Shown: positions 56,211 through 64,000 of the stretch, in pieces
How the letters are laid out: each line of letters starts with the position of its first letter
Position numbering within the stretch: position 1 is the first letter of the stretch
Translations under genes and position numbers: made by a program
The notes under the pieces: generated by a model
Told to the model about the DNA's origin: nothing
The model's input: only the letters and a program-made list of their open reading frames with translations
The model's database searches: none
Assembly: GCF_021869535.1 (NCBI RefSeq)
Contig: NW_026262690.1
Span: 89,263,995-89,327,994 of the forward strand
Direction: 5' to 3'
DNA from: Mytilus californianus
Taxonomy: Eukaryota > Mollusca > Bivalvia > Mytilida > Mytilidae
Length of the DNA stretch: 64,000 nt

Positions 56211-56367
56211 AACATGCTCATGTTGAGGGGTGAAATCAGTTACACCAGATCGCATCGTTTCCTATTTTAATCGAGATAATTGCAGATAAATGGAACGACT
56301 AACTAAAAAAAATAAAAAGAACATACAATAAAAAATAACTGAGAAAAAAAAACATTTTAACTATACA

Positions 56368-56597
56368 CAGATAAAAAGAGGTGGAAGATACCAACGAGAC
56401 ATTCAAACTCATAAGTCGAAAATAAACTGAAAACGCCATGGTAAAAAAAAGAAAAAAACCAAAAGACAAACAGTACACAAAACACAACATAGAAAACTAA
56501 AGACTGAGCAACACGAACCCCACCAAAAATTGGGATGATGTCAGAAGCTCCGTAAGGGTAAGAAGATCCTGCTTCACGTGTGGCACCCATAGTGGAG
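56368..56597 (-). mobile_element. Retroelement tail B, minus, long copy
   Basis: GGAAGATACCAACGAGACAT, TCAAACTCATAAGTCGAAAA, ACGCCATGGTAAAAAAAAG, AAAACTAAAGACTGAGCAAC, ACGAACCCCACCAAAAATTG, GTAAGAAGATCCTGCTTCAC and GTGTGGCACCCATAG. The 63- and 85-codon minus frames here are UTR. Confidence 0.88.
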
Positions 56598-56787
56598 GGA
56601 GAATCAAAACTCAAACTTCAAAGAGGGACCCACTAAATTATGGCAAGATCAAAATTCAAAAACTGAACCTGCTGATATTGAGTCATCTTTTAGTGCCATT
56701 TTTTTATTTCTATACATTTCATACAGCAACGTCATGACCATTGCAGGAAGACATGCTGTTGTCATATGATTAGAGTTCAAACGCATA

Positions 56788-57250
56788 AAAAATTAAAATA
56801 AGATGTGGTATGATTGCCAATGAGACAACTCTCCACAAGAGACCAAATGACACAGAAATTAACAACTATAGGTCACCGTACGGCCTTCAACAAAGAGTAA
56901 AACCCATACCGCATAGTCAGTTATAAAAGGCCCCGAAATGGCAAATGTAAAACAATTCAAACGAGAAAACTAACGGCCTGGTTTATTGTTCAAAATAATG
57001 AATGAAAACAAATATGATATACAGCAACAAACGACAATCACTGAATAACAGGCTCCTGACTTGGGACAGGCACATACAGAATGTGGCGGGTTAAGACTAG
57101 TTTGAAGGCGCGCCAACCCTCCCCTAACCTGGGGCAGTGGTGTAACAGTACAACATAAGAACAAACTATAAAAATAGGGCTTAACTCATCAGATCGATAC
57201 AAAGCAGAATAACATCTGTAATGACTATTTTTTGTAGACGAAACCCTCAT
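56788..57250 (-). mobile_element. Retroelement tail A, minus, best preserved copy
   Basis: AAGATGTGGTATGATTGCCA, ATGAGACAACTCTCCACAAG, GTCACCGTACGGCCTTCAAC, AAAACCCATACCGCATAGTC, CTCCTGACTTGGGACAGGCA, CAACCCTCCCCTAACCTGGG and CATCAGATCGATACAAAGCA. At its 5' side it joins TTTTTTGTAGACGAAACCC, a repeat E motif. The frames at 56970-57250 are derived from it. Confidence 0.9.
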
Positions 57251-57854
57251 CTAGTTAAATTCTGGTAAGTTTTTATTTAGATCCATTTTTGATGATTCTT
57301 CAAAATATTTATGTGTTTGGCCTACAAAACCTTAAATCCAAAGTTTTGAAGATAATTCTAGAATACGTGTATTGCACAGAAAAATCGTTTTAGTTATTTC
57401 ATATCTAATTATTATACTTGAATACGATTGTTTGACAATTAATAGGAGTTTCAAATATGTATCGTTCTGTGTTTATAAGTTTCTATTTTATGCAGTCTAC
57501 CCAAGAGCATTTAAACATCGTCTGCTTTGAAATGAGTTTCTTAATATGCAACATATTGCAGTTATTTTTGAAAAGAAGCCTATTGAACTAGTAGATTTGA
57601 GGAATTGAAAAGTGAACAATTAACAAAGCAGAAATCAGGGCTAATATAAAGCTTCTTCCTGAATAAAGAATAACATACTGTGGTATTGACAAACTATAAG
57701 TCATACATGGCAAATACATTCTATTAATAGTACTTCAGTCTGGCATGAATATACGGATATTGTTAGATTGAAATGTGCCGTTATAAAATTTTGGAAATAA
57801 TTTTAAATTAAGGAATATATCTTCCTCATGCAAAGCTCCAAGTCCCTGTCCGGA

Positions 57855-58090
57855 TTTTACTAAACTTTAAGTTCGACCGTTTTGGTTTGATCAGCTCTTC
57901 AACGTTTTCACATGAATTTGGTTTTGCAATTTTAAATATTACGGCCCGAGCATCAACGACGAGACATTATTTGTCAAAATGCGCATATGGTGCAGTAACA
58001 TTGATAACGTTAATGTTAAAAAGGCGCATGCAGACAGATTTCATTTCAGGAATTATTCCATCGACGGACAAAACTGGTTGACGGGAAGAG
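57855..58090 (+). repeat. Repeat E, plus copy
   Basis: CGTTTTGGTTTGATCAGCTC then TTCAACGTTTTCACATG, GACGAGACATTATTTGTCAA and AATGCGCATATGGTGCAGTA. This is the same order as the plus version of 55770-56210 and the fragment at 18986. The two frames over it are shadows. 57255-57854 shows nothing I can name. Confidence 0.65.
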
Positions 58091-59204
58091 CATAAGAGAC
58101 ACTTTGACTTCTTCATTTCTTCTATAAACCTCCTAAAGCGTCTTTTCAATTTGAAAAATAGTACACAGTCAAGCTTATACGGAACTATTTTAAGTGAACC
58201 TTTTAGGATTAAACTTTAAACTAATTTGCTTCTTTTAAAATATTTGCAACATCTGACTTGCACTTATAAGAGTCTGATTGTCAAGTTCTTTCACTAGATC
58301 AAGTTTACGAATATAATTCAACCACTGACATTAATATCAACAGACACTAAAAGTTGAGGGAGTGAGGGGGAGTTGTGCAATTTAGCAGATTATTTTCGTC
58401 CCCATTTAATATAATTTAAAAAAAAAAACATTTCTTAATTGGTTCTCAGATGAAGCATTCAATTTCAATTATCACACCATTGAGAATGGCGAATAGATCT
58501 TTATGACTTTTAATACGTGATGAACAATACATCCTCTAGCGTTGCATCACACTCCTTTTTTGGTAATGATCATAAATAGGATTGTAACATAATATCTGTA
58601 CTGTAAATACGATTTCAATCAACAAAGGATTCGGTCTTCTCAGCATATTGGAAGTAACCACTCATTACAAGAAGAATTTTGATTGACTATTAGTTGCTTA
58701 ATATCCAGGGTCTAAGTATAGCATCTGTAGGACGCTACAGTCCAAGCTCTGTTGAAGTATTTCTAAGTTGATATAAAGGAAAACAATCTCCTCTAATTAA
58801 AGTGGTCCTTTGAAAAAAATATTGCTAATTTGTATTTTTGTCACTTTTTAAAATTTTCTTCCTTGATGGATAAGGTTAGTATGCTCGATATATATTTACT
58901 GGAAGAAGTACGATGATAGGAATATAGCTGTATAAGTAGTGTCTTTGACACATATATGTACGTTTTGGGAACAAAGTTCAGTGACAGGCTGGAAGTATTC
59001 GTAAGGGAAACCAATTGCGCTATTGTTAAGAACAATAGTTAAGGGCCAAATCTGCAAAGATGTAAAAATTCCATTATATAGACAATTTCAACAACACTTA
59101 CCGTAACCTATGATTATATTTTACAGCATTATAGTTCTCGAATATACAGCCGTAATTACCCTAAGGGAACTACATGTAACTTGATTTAAATCTAATATAC
59201 ACAA
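58091..59204. other. Nothing recognised
   Basis: AT-rich sequence. A CACACTCC-C motif near 58549 resembles motifs near 47190 and 50460, but the flanks do not align. The 64-codon minus frame at 58841-59035 has no motif. Confidence 0.35.
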
Positions 59205-59395
59205 TAATAACTGCCCTTTCTTAGATTTAGATATTTTAGTTGCAAACGGTAAAATATTCAAAGATTTACGACAAAAATGGACAATTGGTCGTTCCCTATT
59301 GTTAATTTTGTTTCACCGATGCTGATGTTCCTATCAACCCATCTTACGGTGTTTATATATCGGAACTCGTTCGCAAGACCTTGCAGATGTAAATA
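59205..59395 (+). pseudogene. RT C-terminal remnant, short
   Basis: CPFLDLDILVANGKIF, a decayed DLRQKWTIGRSLLLI for the YDKRDDFSFPIVN block, then after a frame change DADVPINPSYGVYISELVR. It is cut at about 59395 where repeat F begins. It is the same subfamily as 10160-10520 (PSYGVY rather than AYGVY). No tail is attached. Confidence 0.8.
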
Positions 59396-59397
59396 AT

Positions 59398-59525
59398 TGA
59401 TTGTTGGTTGCCGAACGTCCAGTGGCAAATATATCATGCATGTGCAGGACTAGAAAAATAGGTAGGTCCTGTAATAGAGGCCGTCCAGGATAAACGGTCG
59501 GGGAAATATTTACTTGGACTTAAAA
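59398..59525 (+). repeat. Repeat F, longer copy
   Basis: TTGATTGTTGGTTGCCGAAC, CGTCCAGTGGCAAATATATC, ATGCATGTGCAGGACTAGAA and AAACGGTCGGGGAAATATTT, matching 23563-23700. It truncates the RT remnant and precedes the hairpin element. Confidence 0.7.
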
Positions 59526-59618
59526 ATTAGATTATATTGGATTAGGACAGAAATGTTCCCTTGCCACCGGTAACCTATAGACCCCTCAAAGAATCATTGC
59601 AGTGGTTTTTAGCGTGTA

Positions 59619-59862
59619 GAGTGAGAGAGGCACTCTCTATACACGAGGCATCGGTTTAACGTCCACATTCTGACCGGACGTGACTGCATACTTGTACATC
59701 CCGCTGTATAAATTTTGCCGACATGGAAAAAACGTACATATATGCGTCAAGGAAAAAATTTATACAGCGGGATGTACAAAAGTACGCAGCAACGTCTGGT
59801 CAGAATGTGGACGTTTAATCCGATGCCTCGTGTAAAGAGAGCGCCTCTCTCTCTCTACAGGG
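59619..59862. repeat. Long hairpin element, ~100-bp arms, ~36-nt loop
   Basis: The left arm (59619-59719) carries GAGAGAGGCACTCTCTATAC, ACGAGGCATCGGTTTAACGT, CCACATTCTGACCGGACGTG and TACATCCCGCTGTATAAATT. The right arm (59755-59862) is its reverse complement: AATTTATACAGCGGGATGTA, ACGTCTGGTCAGAATGTGGA, ATCCGATGCCTCGTGTAAAG and GAGAGCGCCTCTCTCTCTC. About 90% of positions pair by eye. The loop holds ACGTACATATATGCGT. A half-copy at 46318-46410 shows that it is a dispersed family. The 68-codon frame at 59715-59921 is the right arm. Confidence 0.9.
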
Positions 59863-60030
59863 TTAGAACACTGTTATCGATCCTTAAAAAAAAACTAATT
59901 TTAAAAGGTCATCTACAATAAAAGGCCATCTACAATTATTTAGCAATGAAATAAGATCTAAGAATATTGTTTATATATGTACTAACATTGATTGTGTTAT
60001 AAATATATTACAACATAACAAAATCTGTAT

Positions 60031-60244
60031 TGGTTCTCGTTGCTCGTTGTCTATCATATTTGTTTTATGTTTTACATTTGTATATAAATTTAGCCGTTTG
60101 TTTTCTTGCTTGAATTGTTTTACATTTTGTCATGTCAGAGCCTTGCTAATTGTTTAAGGCTGTTAGTTGGTTACATCTACGTCATTTGGTCTTTGGCAAT
60201 TAGTTTTCTCACTGGCAATCATATCACCTCATCTTATTTTATAA
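60031..60244 (+). mobile_element. Retroelement tail A, 3' half
   Basis: GTCTATCATATTTGTTTTAT, TTTAGCCGTTTGTTTTCTTG, ATCTACGTCATTTGGTCTTT and TCTCACTGGCAATCATATCA, then CCTCATCTTATTTTATA. About 30 bp from the middle (the GGTATGGG block) is deleted. Confidence 0.8.
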
Positions 60245-60293
60245 AGTGGAATATTCTTAACATTTATTGCAATAATTGATATTAACCATTCAA

Positions 60294-60734
60294 TCAAATT
60301 GTGTACTTGTAAATTCTGAGATTTAATCTTGTCTTATCTAAAAGCAACTTCGCAACACTGTCTGTCCCGTGAAGGTTTCTATATAGCATGTAAGGGATAT
60401 ATAAATAGTTAGGTCGGATTTGCGATTTTAAGCTCGTGTTAGGAACTTTACTTAAGTTGAATAATAACAAAATCGTGAAATAAACCTTGAGCGTCCTGGG
60501 TGACCCTTCATCACTAAACACATTTTCAACTGCTACAATATATGATAGGAATCTTGAGCGTCCTGGTGTCCCTTCATCACTAAACACATTTTCAACTCGT
60601 CGATATATGATACGAACCAACAATTTTGTGCGATAGATCGTGTAACAAACAGTCATTTTAGGTAAGCTATGACCCTCATTTACTCTGACGGTTACCCACA
60701 TATTATAAACTGGTTTTCCGAAGGAAAAATCCAT
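60294..60734 (-). CDS. Unrecognised 146-codon frame with an internal duplication
   Basis: The frame opens MDFSFGKPVYNMWVTVRVNE and carries an internal repeat: RRVENVFSDEGTPG... and AVENVFSDEGSPRTLK. At DNA level two ~66-bp units (about 60484-60549 and 60552-60616) share GAGCGTCCTGG and CCCTTCATCACTAAACACAT plus TTTTCAACT. No domain is recognisable, no start context or splice signals stand out, and no relative is apparent in the window. It may be a chance frame over a small tandem duplication or a decayed exon. Confidence 0.25.
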   Translation of the reverse strand: MDFSFGKPVYNMWVTVRVNEGHSLPKMTVCYTIYRTKLLVRIIYRRVENVFSDEGTPGRSRFLSYIVAVENVFSDEGSPRTLKVYFTILLLFNLSKVPNTSLKSQIRPNYLYIPYMLYRNLHGTDSVAKLLLDKTRLNLRIYKYTI

Positions 60735-60779
60735 TTATTAAATTGGTGAAGTACGGTGGTTGGCTGTCAGCAGTTGATA

Positions 60780-61350
60780 TTCAATAACTTATGAACTGTT
60801 TCAAATTTTAGTATGGTGATACTAATGACAAAACAGAGGTCAAGTTCGATATTGACGATTTTCACTTTTACCGTTCAAGAGTTATGGTTCTTGATATATT
60901 GGAAAATGGCACTTTGTGTCGTTTTCCTTCAATAACTTATGAACCATTCTATCAATGGTTTTCAAATTATAATATGTTGCTACTGATGACAAAATGGAGG
61001 TCAAGTTCAAAATCGACGATTTTCACTTTTACCGTTCAGGAGTTTTGTCCTTTATATATTGGAAAATGGCATTTATGTCGTTTCCGTGTAATTCATATGA
61101 ACCACTTGACCATTTTTTTTAAATTTTAATATGTTGTTACTGGTGCAAAAATGGAGGTCAAGTTTGATATTGACGATTTTCATTTTTGCAGTTCAAGAGT
61201 TGTGGTTTTGAAAGATTAGAAAATCAGCATTGAATGTGGCAGGTCAAAAAGCCTAAAAGCGGCGCCTTTCAAAATTCTTTAAATGCAGTTTGCTGTCAAT
61301 TTGACAGCTCATTCCTTGCTTTATTTAAGAAATAATTCCTTCATGTCGTG
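60780..61350 (+). repeat. Tandem-monomer element, copy 2 (~158-bp unit, ~2.6 units)
   Basis: GAGGTCAAGTT starts at 60836, 60997 and 61154, giving periods of 161 and 157 bp. Each unit carries TTGACGATTTTCACTTTTAC, CGTTCAAGAGTTATGGTTCT-type and CAATAACTTATGAACCATTC-type blocks. The tail is AATGTGGCAGGTCAAAAAGC then GTTTGCTGTCAATTTGACAG. Monomer and tail both match 39960-40560. The 81-codon frame at 60884-61129 is in the array. Confidence 0.85.
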
Positions 61351-62477
61351 CTCTATGCACATTTTAACATGGGTAGGCATTATATTTGTCGATATTTTAA
61401 ACTGAGCGTCATAACGGTAACGTATCAACTGAGAAATACATACTCCGTATGCAGGCGCTGCTGGAATGGTGCTACTTAGAAACAGAAGCGGGACATTAAA
61501 AGACGTATCGTATCCGTATGTGAACGTATCTATGGGTTATGGATCAAAATTGATTATTTACGTGTTTAAATAGTACATGTTTATGTGGATTTTTTTTGTT
61601 ATGTTAGATGTCTTTCGGTCATTAATACACTCTCTTTTTAACACGATAGTTTTCAATTTATGTGTACTTGTTTAATATCTAAACACTCGATATTTAAACC
61701 ATCGATCGTCACTTTTCAGGCATGAATTTAAATGATACTAATGCAGATATAGATAACGATTGAGTCAAAAACTGTGATGATAATTTCGAGAACAAGGATA
61801 AGAGAGGTTAACAAATAGAGAAAGGGTGATGAAAATTTTTGTTCTCTTTCATTTTTACTATTTGAAAAAAAAGTATTGCCTGCTAAATGTATTAAAATTG
61901 GTAGCAGTCACCAATCCGACTCTGTAGATGTTGAATGATTCATTTATTAGCAAATTTAAAGTACGCGTATAGATATTGTCAACGTAAACTTTAATTAGTA
62001 AATATAATTCAACTTCACGCCTGGGTAGTTCTAATGATTTAAATATCGAGTGCTAAAACATATACAAGTATATAGATTGACACGAAAAACACGTGATTGT
62101 TAAATGTGTGTAGATGTTAGCTTCTGCTGTCGTCCATGCTTTCATAATTGTATTGTTAGTTTCTGTAACTAAATATATATCGTAGAAACAATTCCTTTAG
62201 GGCAACAAATGTAACAATAGATAAAAGAAGTCATGATTTTGACATACAAGAAGCAAGTATATAAACACATTTTAAATACATCTGTTAAACAATTATTATT
62301 AAAAAACAATTCATGTATTAAAATTGATAGAGACCAAAAATATTCATTAACCTTTCACTTTTTTTTCCAACTCTTTTCCCTATTCTCGATTGCTACATGT
62401 ATTTCAACAATAACCAATAGATACGTTCATATACGTCAACGTATCAGATACAGATACGATACGTCTTTAAGTGTCCC
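61351..62477. other. Nothing recognised
   Basis: No named repeat or gene. The 92-codon frame at 62233-62511 has no motif and runs into the RT remnant from the wrong strand. Confidence 0.35.
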
Positions 62478-62745
62478 ACTTCTATTGGGAACTTCACAAT
62501 TGGGAAGATGAAATCATCTCTTTTGTCGTAAAGTTTGTTTTCAACCGACCCTCATTGTTAATTTCTAGATGTAAGTCAAGATATGAGGCAGACTTCACTG
62601 TATCTGCTGTATCCTTGATCTCAAGTTTGATGGGATAGATGCATTCAACTTAGTCACCAAATTTTGTATTATTAAGTGGGAGAACATCATCTATATAGCG
62701 GAAAGTGAAGTTAATGAAGCATTCATTTGGAAGTGCGGGATGAAG
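62478..62745 (-). pseudogene. RT remnant with catalytic YIDD motif
   Basis: The minus-strand frame reads LPNECFINFTFRYIDDVLPL, NNTKFGD, a TAA, then VECIYPIKLEIKDTADTVKS, ASYLDLHLEIN, NEGRLKT, then a frameshift into YDKRDDFIFPIVKFP. YIDD (plus 62687-62698) is the polymerase metal-binding motif of reverse transcriptases, so this is the only copy here reaching the catalytic core. It stops at both ends: at about 62478 before the AYGVY block and at 62745 before upstream RT motifs. It overlaps the remnant at 15686 by about 90 nearly identical bases. Confidence 0.88.
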
Positions 62746-63147
62746 AAATACAAAGTTACATCAAATTCGAAGCCTCGTGAACAGAGAATGCCAACCCTCT
62801 TTTTCAGTGAATTAATTCCAGCCCTGCAATTATTGCAGAACATACTCGTAAGAATTAATGTGTTCTCGTCTAGAATATGGATATGCTATTTGCCACTCGA
62901 CGTAAAGCAATCATCATTCAATTCTTTAATTCAAAATAACTCATTTCACCCATCAATTCTTATATTCGTAATTATACATTATGCGCATAAGCTCCACATA
63001 GGTACAGTATGAGGTATTGTCATCACTTGGTTCACATCGTCTTTAAGTCTGAGGTAAAAAAAAAATCAAAAATCTACGAAACCAAGCCAAATATCTTTTA
63101 TCATTTTTTTTCTTCTAAAGCAACGTGGACGGACGAAGCATGGTATT
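62746..63147. other. Nothing recognised
   Basis: The 90-codon plus frame at 62740-63012 is unsupported and its first codons are antisense to the RT remnant. Confidence 0.35.
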
Positions 63148-63345
63148 TCCATACAAGTGAGAAGTTTAGCTAGCTATAAAACAGGTTTAATCAACCATTT
63201 TCTACATAAGGAAATGCCTGTACCAAGTCAGGAATATGACATTTGTTTTCCATTCGTTTGATTTGTTTGAGCTATTGATTTTGCCATTTGATAAGGGACT
63301 CCCCGTTTTGAATTTTCCTTGGATTTTTGTTATTTTACTAAAAAT
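63148..63345 (+). mobile_element. Retroelement tail C, plus, well preserved
   Basis: CATACAAGTGAGAAGTTTAG, CTAGCTATAAAACAGGTTTA, TTTTCTACATAAGGAAATGC, CTGTACCAAGTCAGGAATAT and GGGACTCCCCGTTTTGAATT, then TTCCTTGGA. A small duplication (TTTGATTTGTTTGAGC) is private to this copy. Confidence 0.88.
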
Positions 63346-64000
63346 ATAACAACGATAAAATGACAAAAAAGGTTTTAATCGGTCACTATAGGGTATTGGT
63401 TTATGTCATTATTTCAGGCCATACGATTACCTTTTTTTATTTACATCACACAAAATGCTATTAAACATGACTTTTTTAAGATTTACTTTAAAATATCTTC
63501 TATAAACATATATACCAAGCATGAATATTTTATTATTTGTTGTTTTTCCCTAGATTTGTATATAACAAGCATGATTATTTAATTATTTGTTTTTATTATC
63601 CCTTGATTTGTATCTTTCTAATCGACTTATGAGATTTAAACATCAGTTTACTACTGTTGTCTAGTTTTTTACGGGAACAACATAACTGGATACCCTAAAC
63701 ATAAATTACCTCGGTGGCAAATCATTATTCCACCTCAAAATCTCGTGCAATACAACATTTCTCCATTCTAAACAGTTAAATTTTGAATATTTAACATACA
63801 GCTTGTCTCGAGAGAAGAAATATCGTATCACACTAGATGCAGTTTTAGCAGCTATATATATTAATCCATGAAATATATAAGCTGATGTCTTTAATATACA
63901 GTTGTGTAACAAGACATTGCAAATTATTTATGAGTTTCTTAGTTCTTATTAGTCAACTTTCTCTTACCTAATACCAGCCCTTGGATATAGAAATAGTTCA
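63346..64000. other. Repeat G traces; otherwise nothing recognised
   Basis: 63530-63600 repeats TATAACAAGCATGATTATTT-like text twice (ACCAAGCATGAATATTTTAT and AACAAGCATGATTATTTAAT). CTAATCGACTTATGAGATTT then CATCAGTTTACTACTGTTGT at 63618-63660 is repeat G. The 68-codon minus frame at 63706-63912 has no motif. Confidence 0.5.

Noticed and set aside
56299-56614. 85- and 63-codon minus frames
   Set aside because: Both lie within a minus-strand tail B copy and overlap each other in different frames.
1-64000. CRISPR array, prokaryotic operons, phage or plasmid features
   Set aside because: The spliced gene, V-SINE, LINE, Harbinger element and mussel repeats mark this as an animal genome. No regularly spaced direct-repeat array of CRISPR type is present; the tandem arrays have 45-, ~158-, ~160- and ~250-bp units without spacers.

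Overview
This window is eukaryotic, AT-rich and gene-poor. It is built largely from dispersed repeats that I recognise from marine mussels (Mytilidae, most likely Mytilus). The markers are many copies of a repeat tail ending in ACCACATCTTCTT, a second tail carrying GGTGGGGTTCGTGTTGCTC, a third with TTTAGCTAGCTATAAAACC, and a V-SINE of the molluscan RUDI type. The species call rests on recollection of these repeats, not on a search. There are no operons, bacterial genes or CRISPR arrays, and almost all open frames are chance or repeat-derived.

The one host gene I can assemble is a glycoprotein hormone alpha-2 subunit (GPA2, the alpha chain of thyrostimulin) on the minus strand. It has three coding exons: exon 1 at 22489-22348 (signal peptide and first cysteine), exon 2 at 2691-2516 and exon 3 at 1593-1498. 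Splice signals and phases agree (GTAAGT donors, AG acceptors, phase 1 then phase 0). The 137-residue product has all ten expected cystine-knot cysteines. Intron 1 is about 19.7 kb and intron 2 is 922 bp. About a third of the window is therefore one intron, and the remaining 41 kb is its 5' flank. I did not find the partner subunit GPB5.

Layout. 1-1.5 kb: GPA2 3' flank. 1.5-2.7 kb: exons 3 and 2. 2.7-22.3 kb: intron 1, with several retroelement tails, three reverse-transcriptase (RT) remnants (10.2-10.5, 14.8-15.2, 15.7-16.05 kb), a 46-bp-arm hairpin at 16.75 kb and a divergent pair of tRNA-like sequences at 17.5-17.7 kb. 22.3-22.5 kb: exon 1. 23-31 kb: repeat fragments. 31.0-31.9 kb: the 3' end of a LINE with an open C-terminal zinc-knuckle frame. 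33.5-36.1 kb: a PIF/Harbinger DNA transposon with terminal inverted repeats, a decayed transposase and a decayed Myb/SANT-like protein, with a retroelement tail nested inside. 38.6-39.1 kb: an unrecognised coding remnant. 39.96-40.56 kb and 60.78-61.35 kb: two copies of an element with ~158-bp tandem monomers and a shared tail. 40.85-43.3 kb: a diverged 0.85-kb segmental duplication. 43.7-44.7 kb: RT remnant plus 3' tail. 44.8-45.5 kb: a ~250-bp tandem repeat and a 45-bp tandem duplication. 53.8-54.8 kb: a long-inverted-repeat element with a V-SINE nested in it, flanked by 14-bp target duplications. 59.6-59.9 kb: a ~100-bp-arm hairpin. 62.5-62.7 kb: an RT remnant with the YIDD catalytic motif.

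Most of the dispersed repeats can be explained together. Where a tail is long enough to reach coding sequence, it follows the C-terminus of one RT family (motifs YIDDV, YLDLHLEID, YDKRDDF, AYGVYISQLIRYARAC). The scattered short tails therefore look like 5'-truncated insertions of related retroelements. Nothing here suggests a novel multi-gene system. The most valuable items are the split GPA2 gene and the nested transposon structures.
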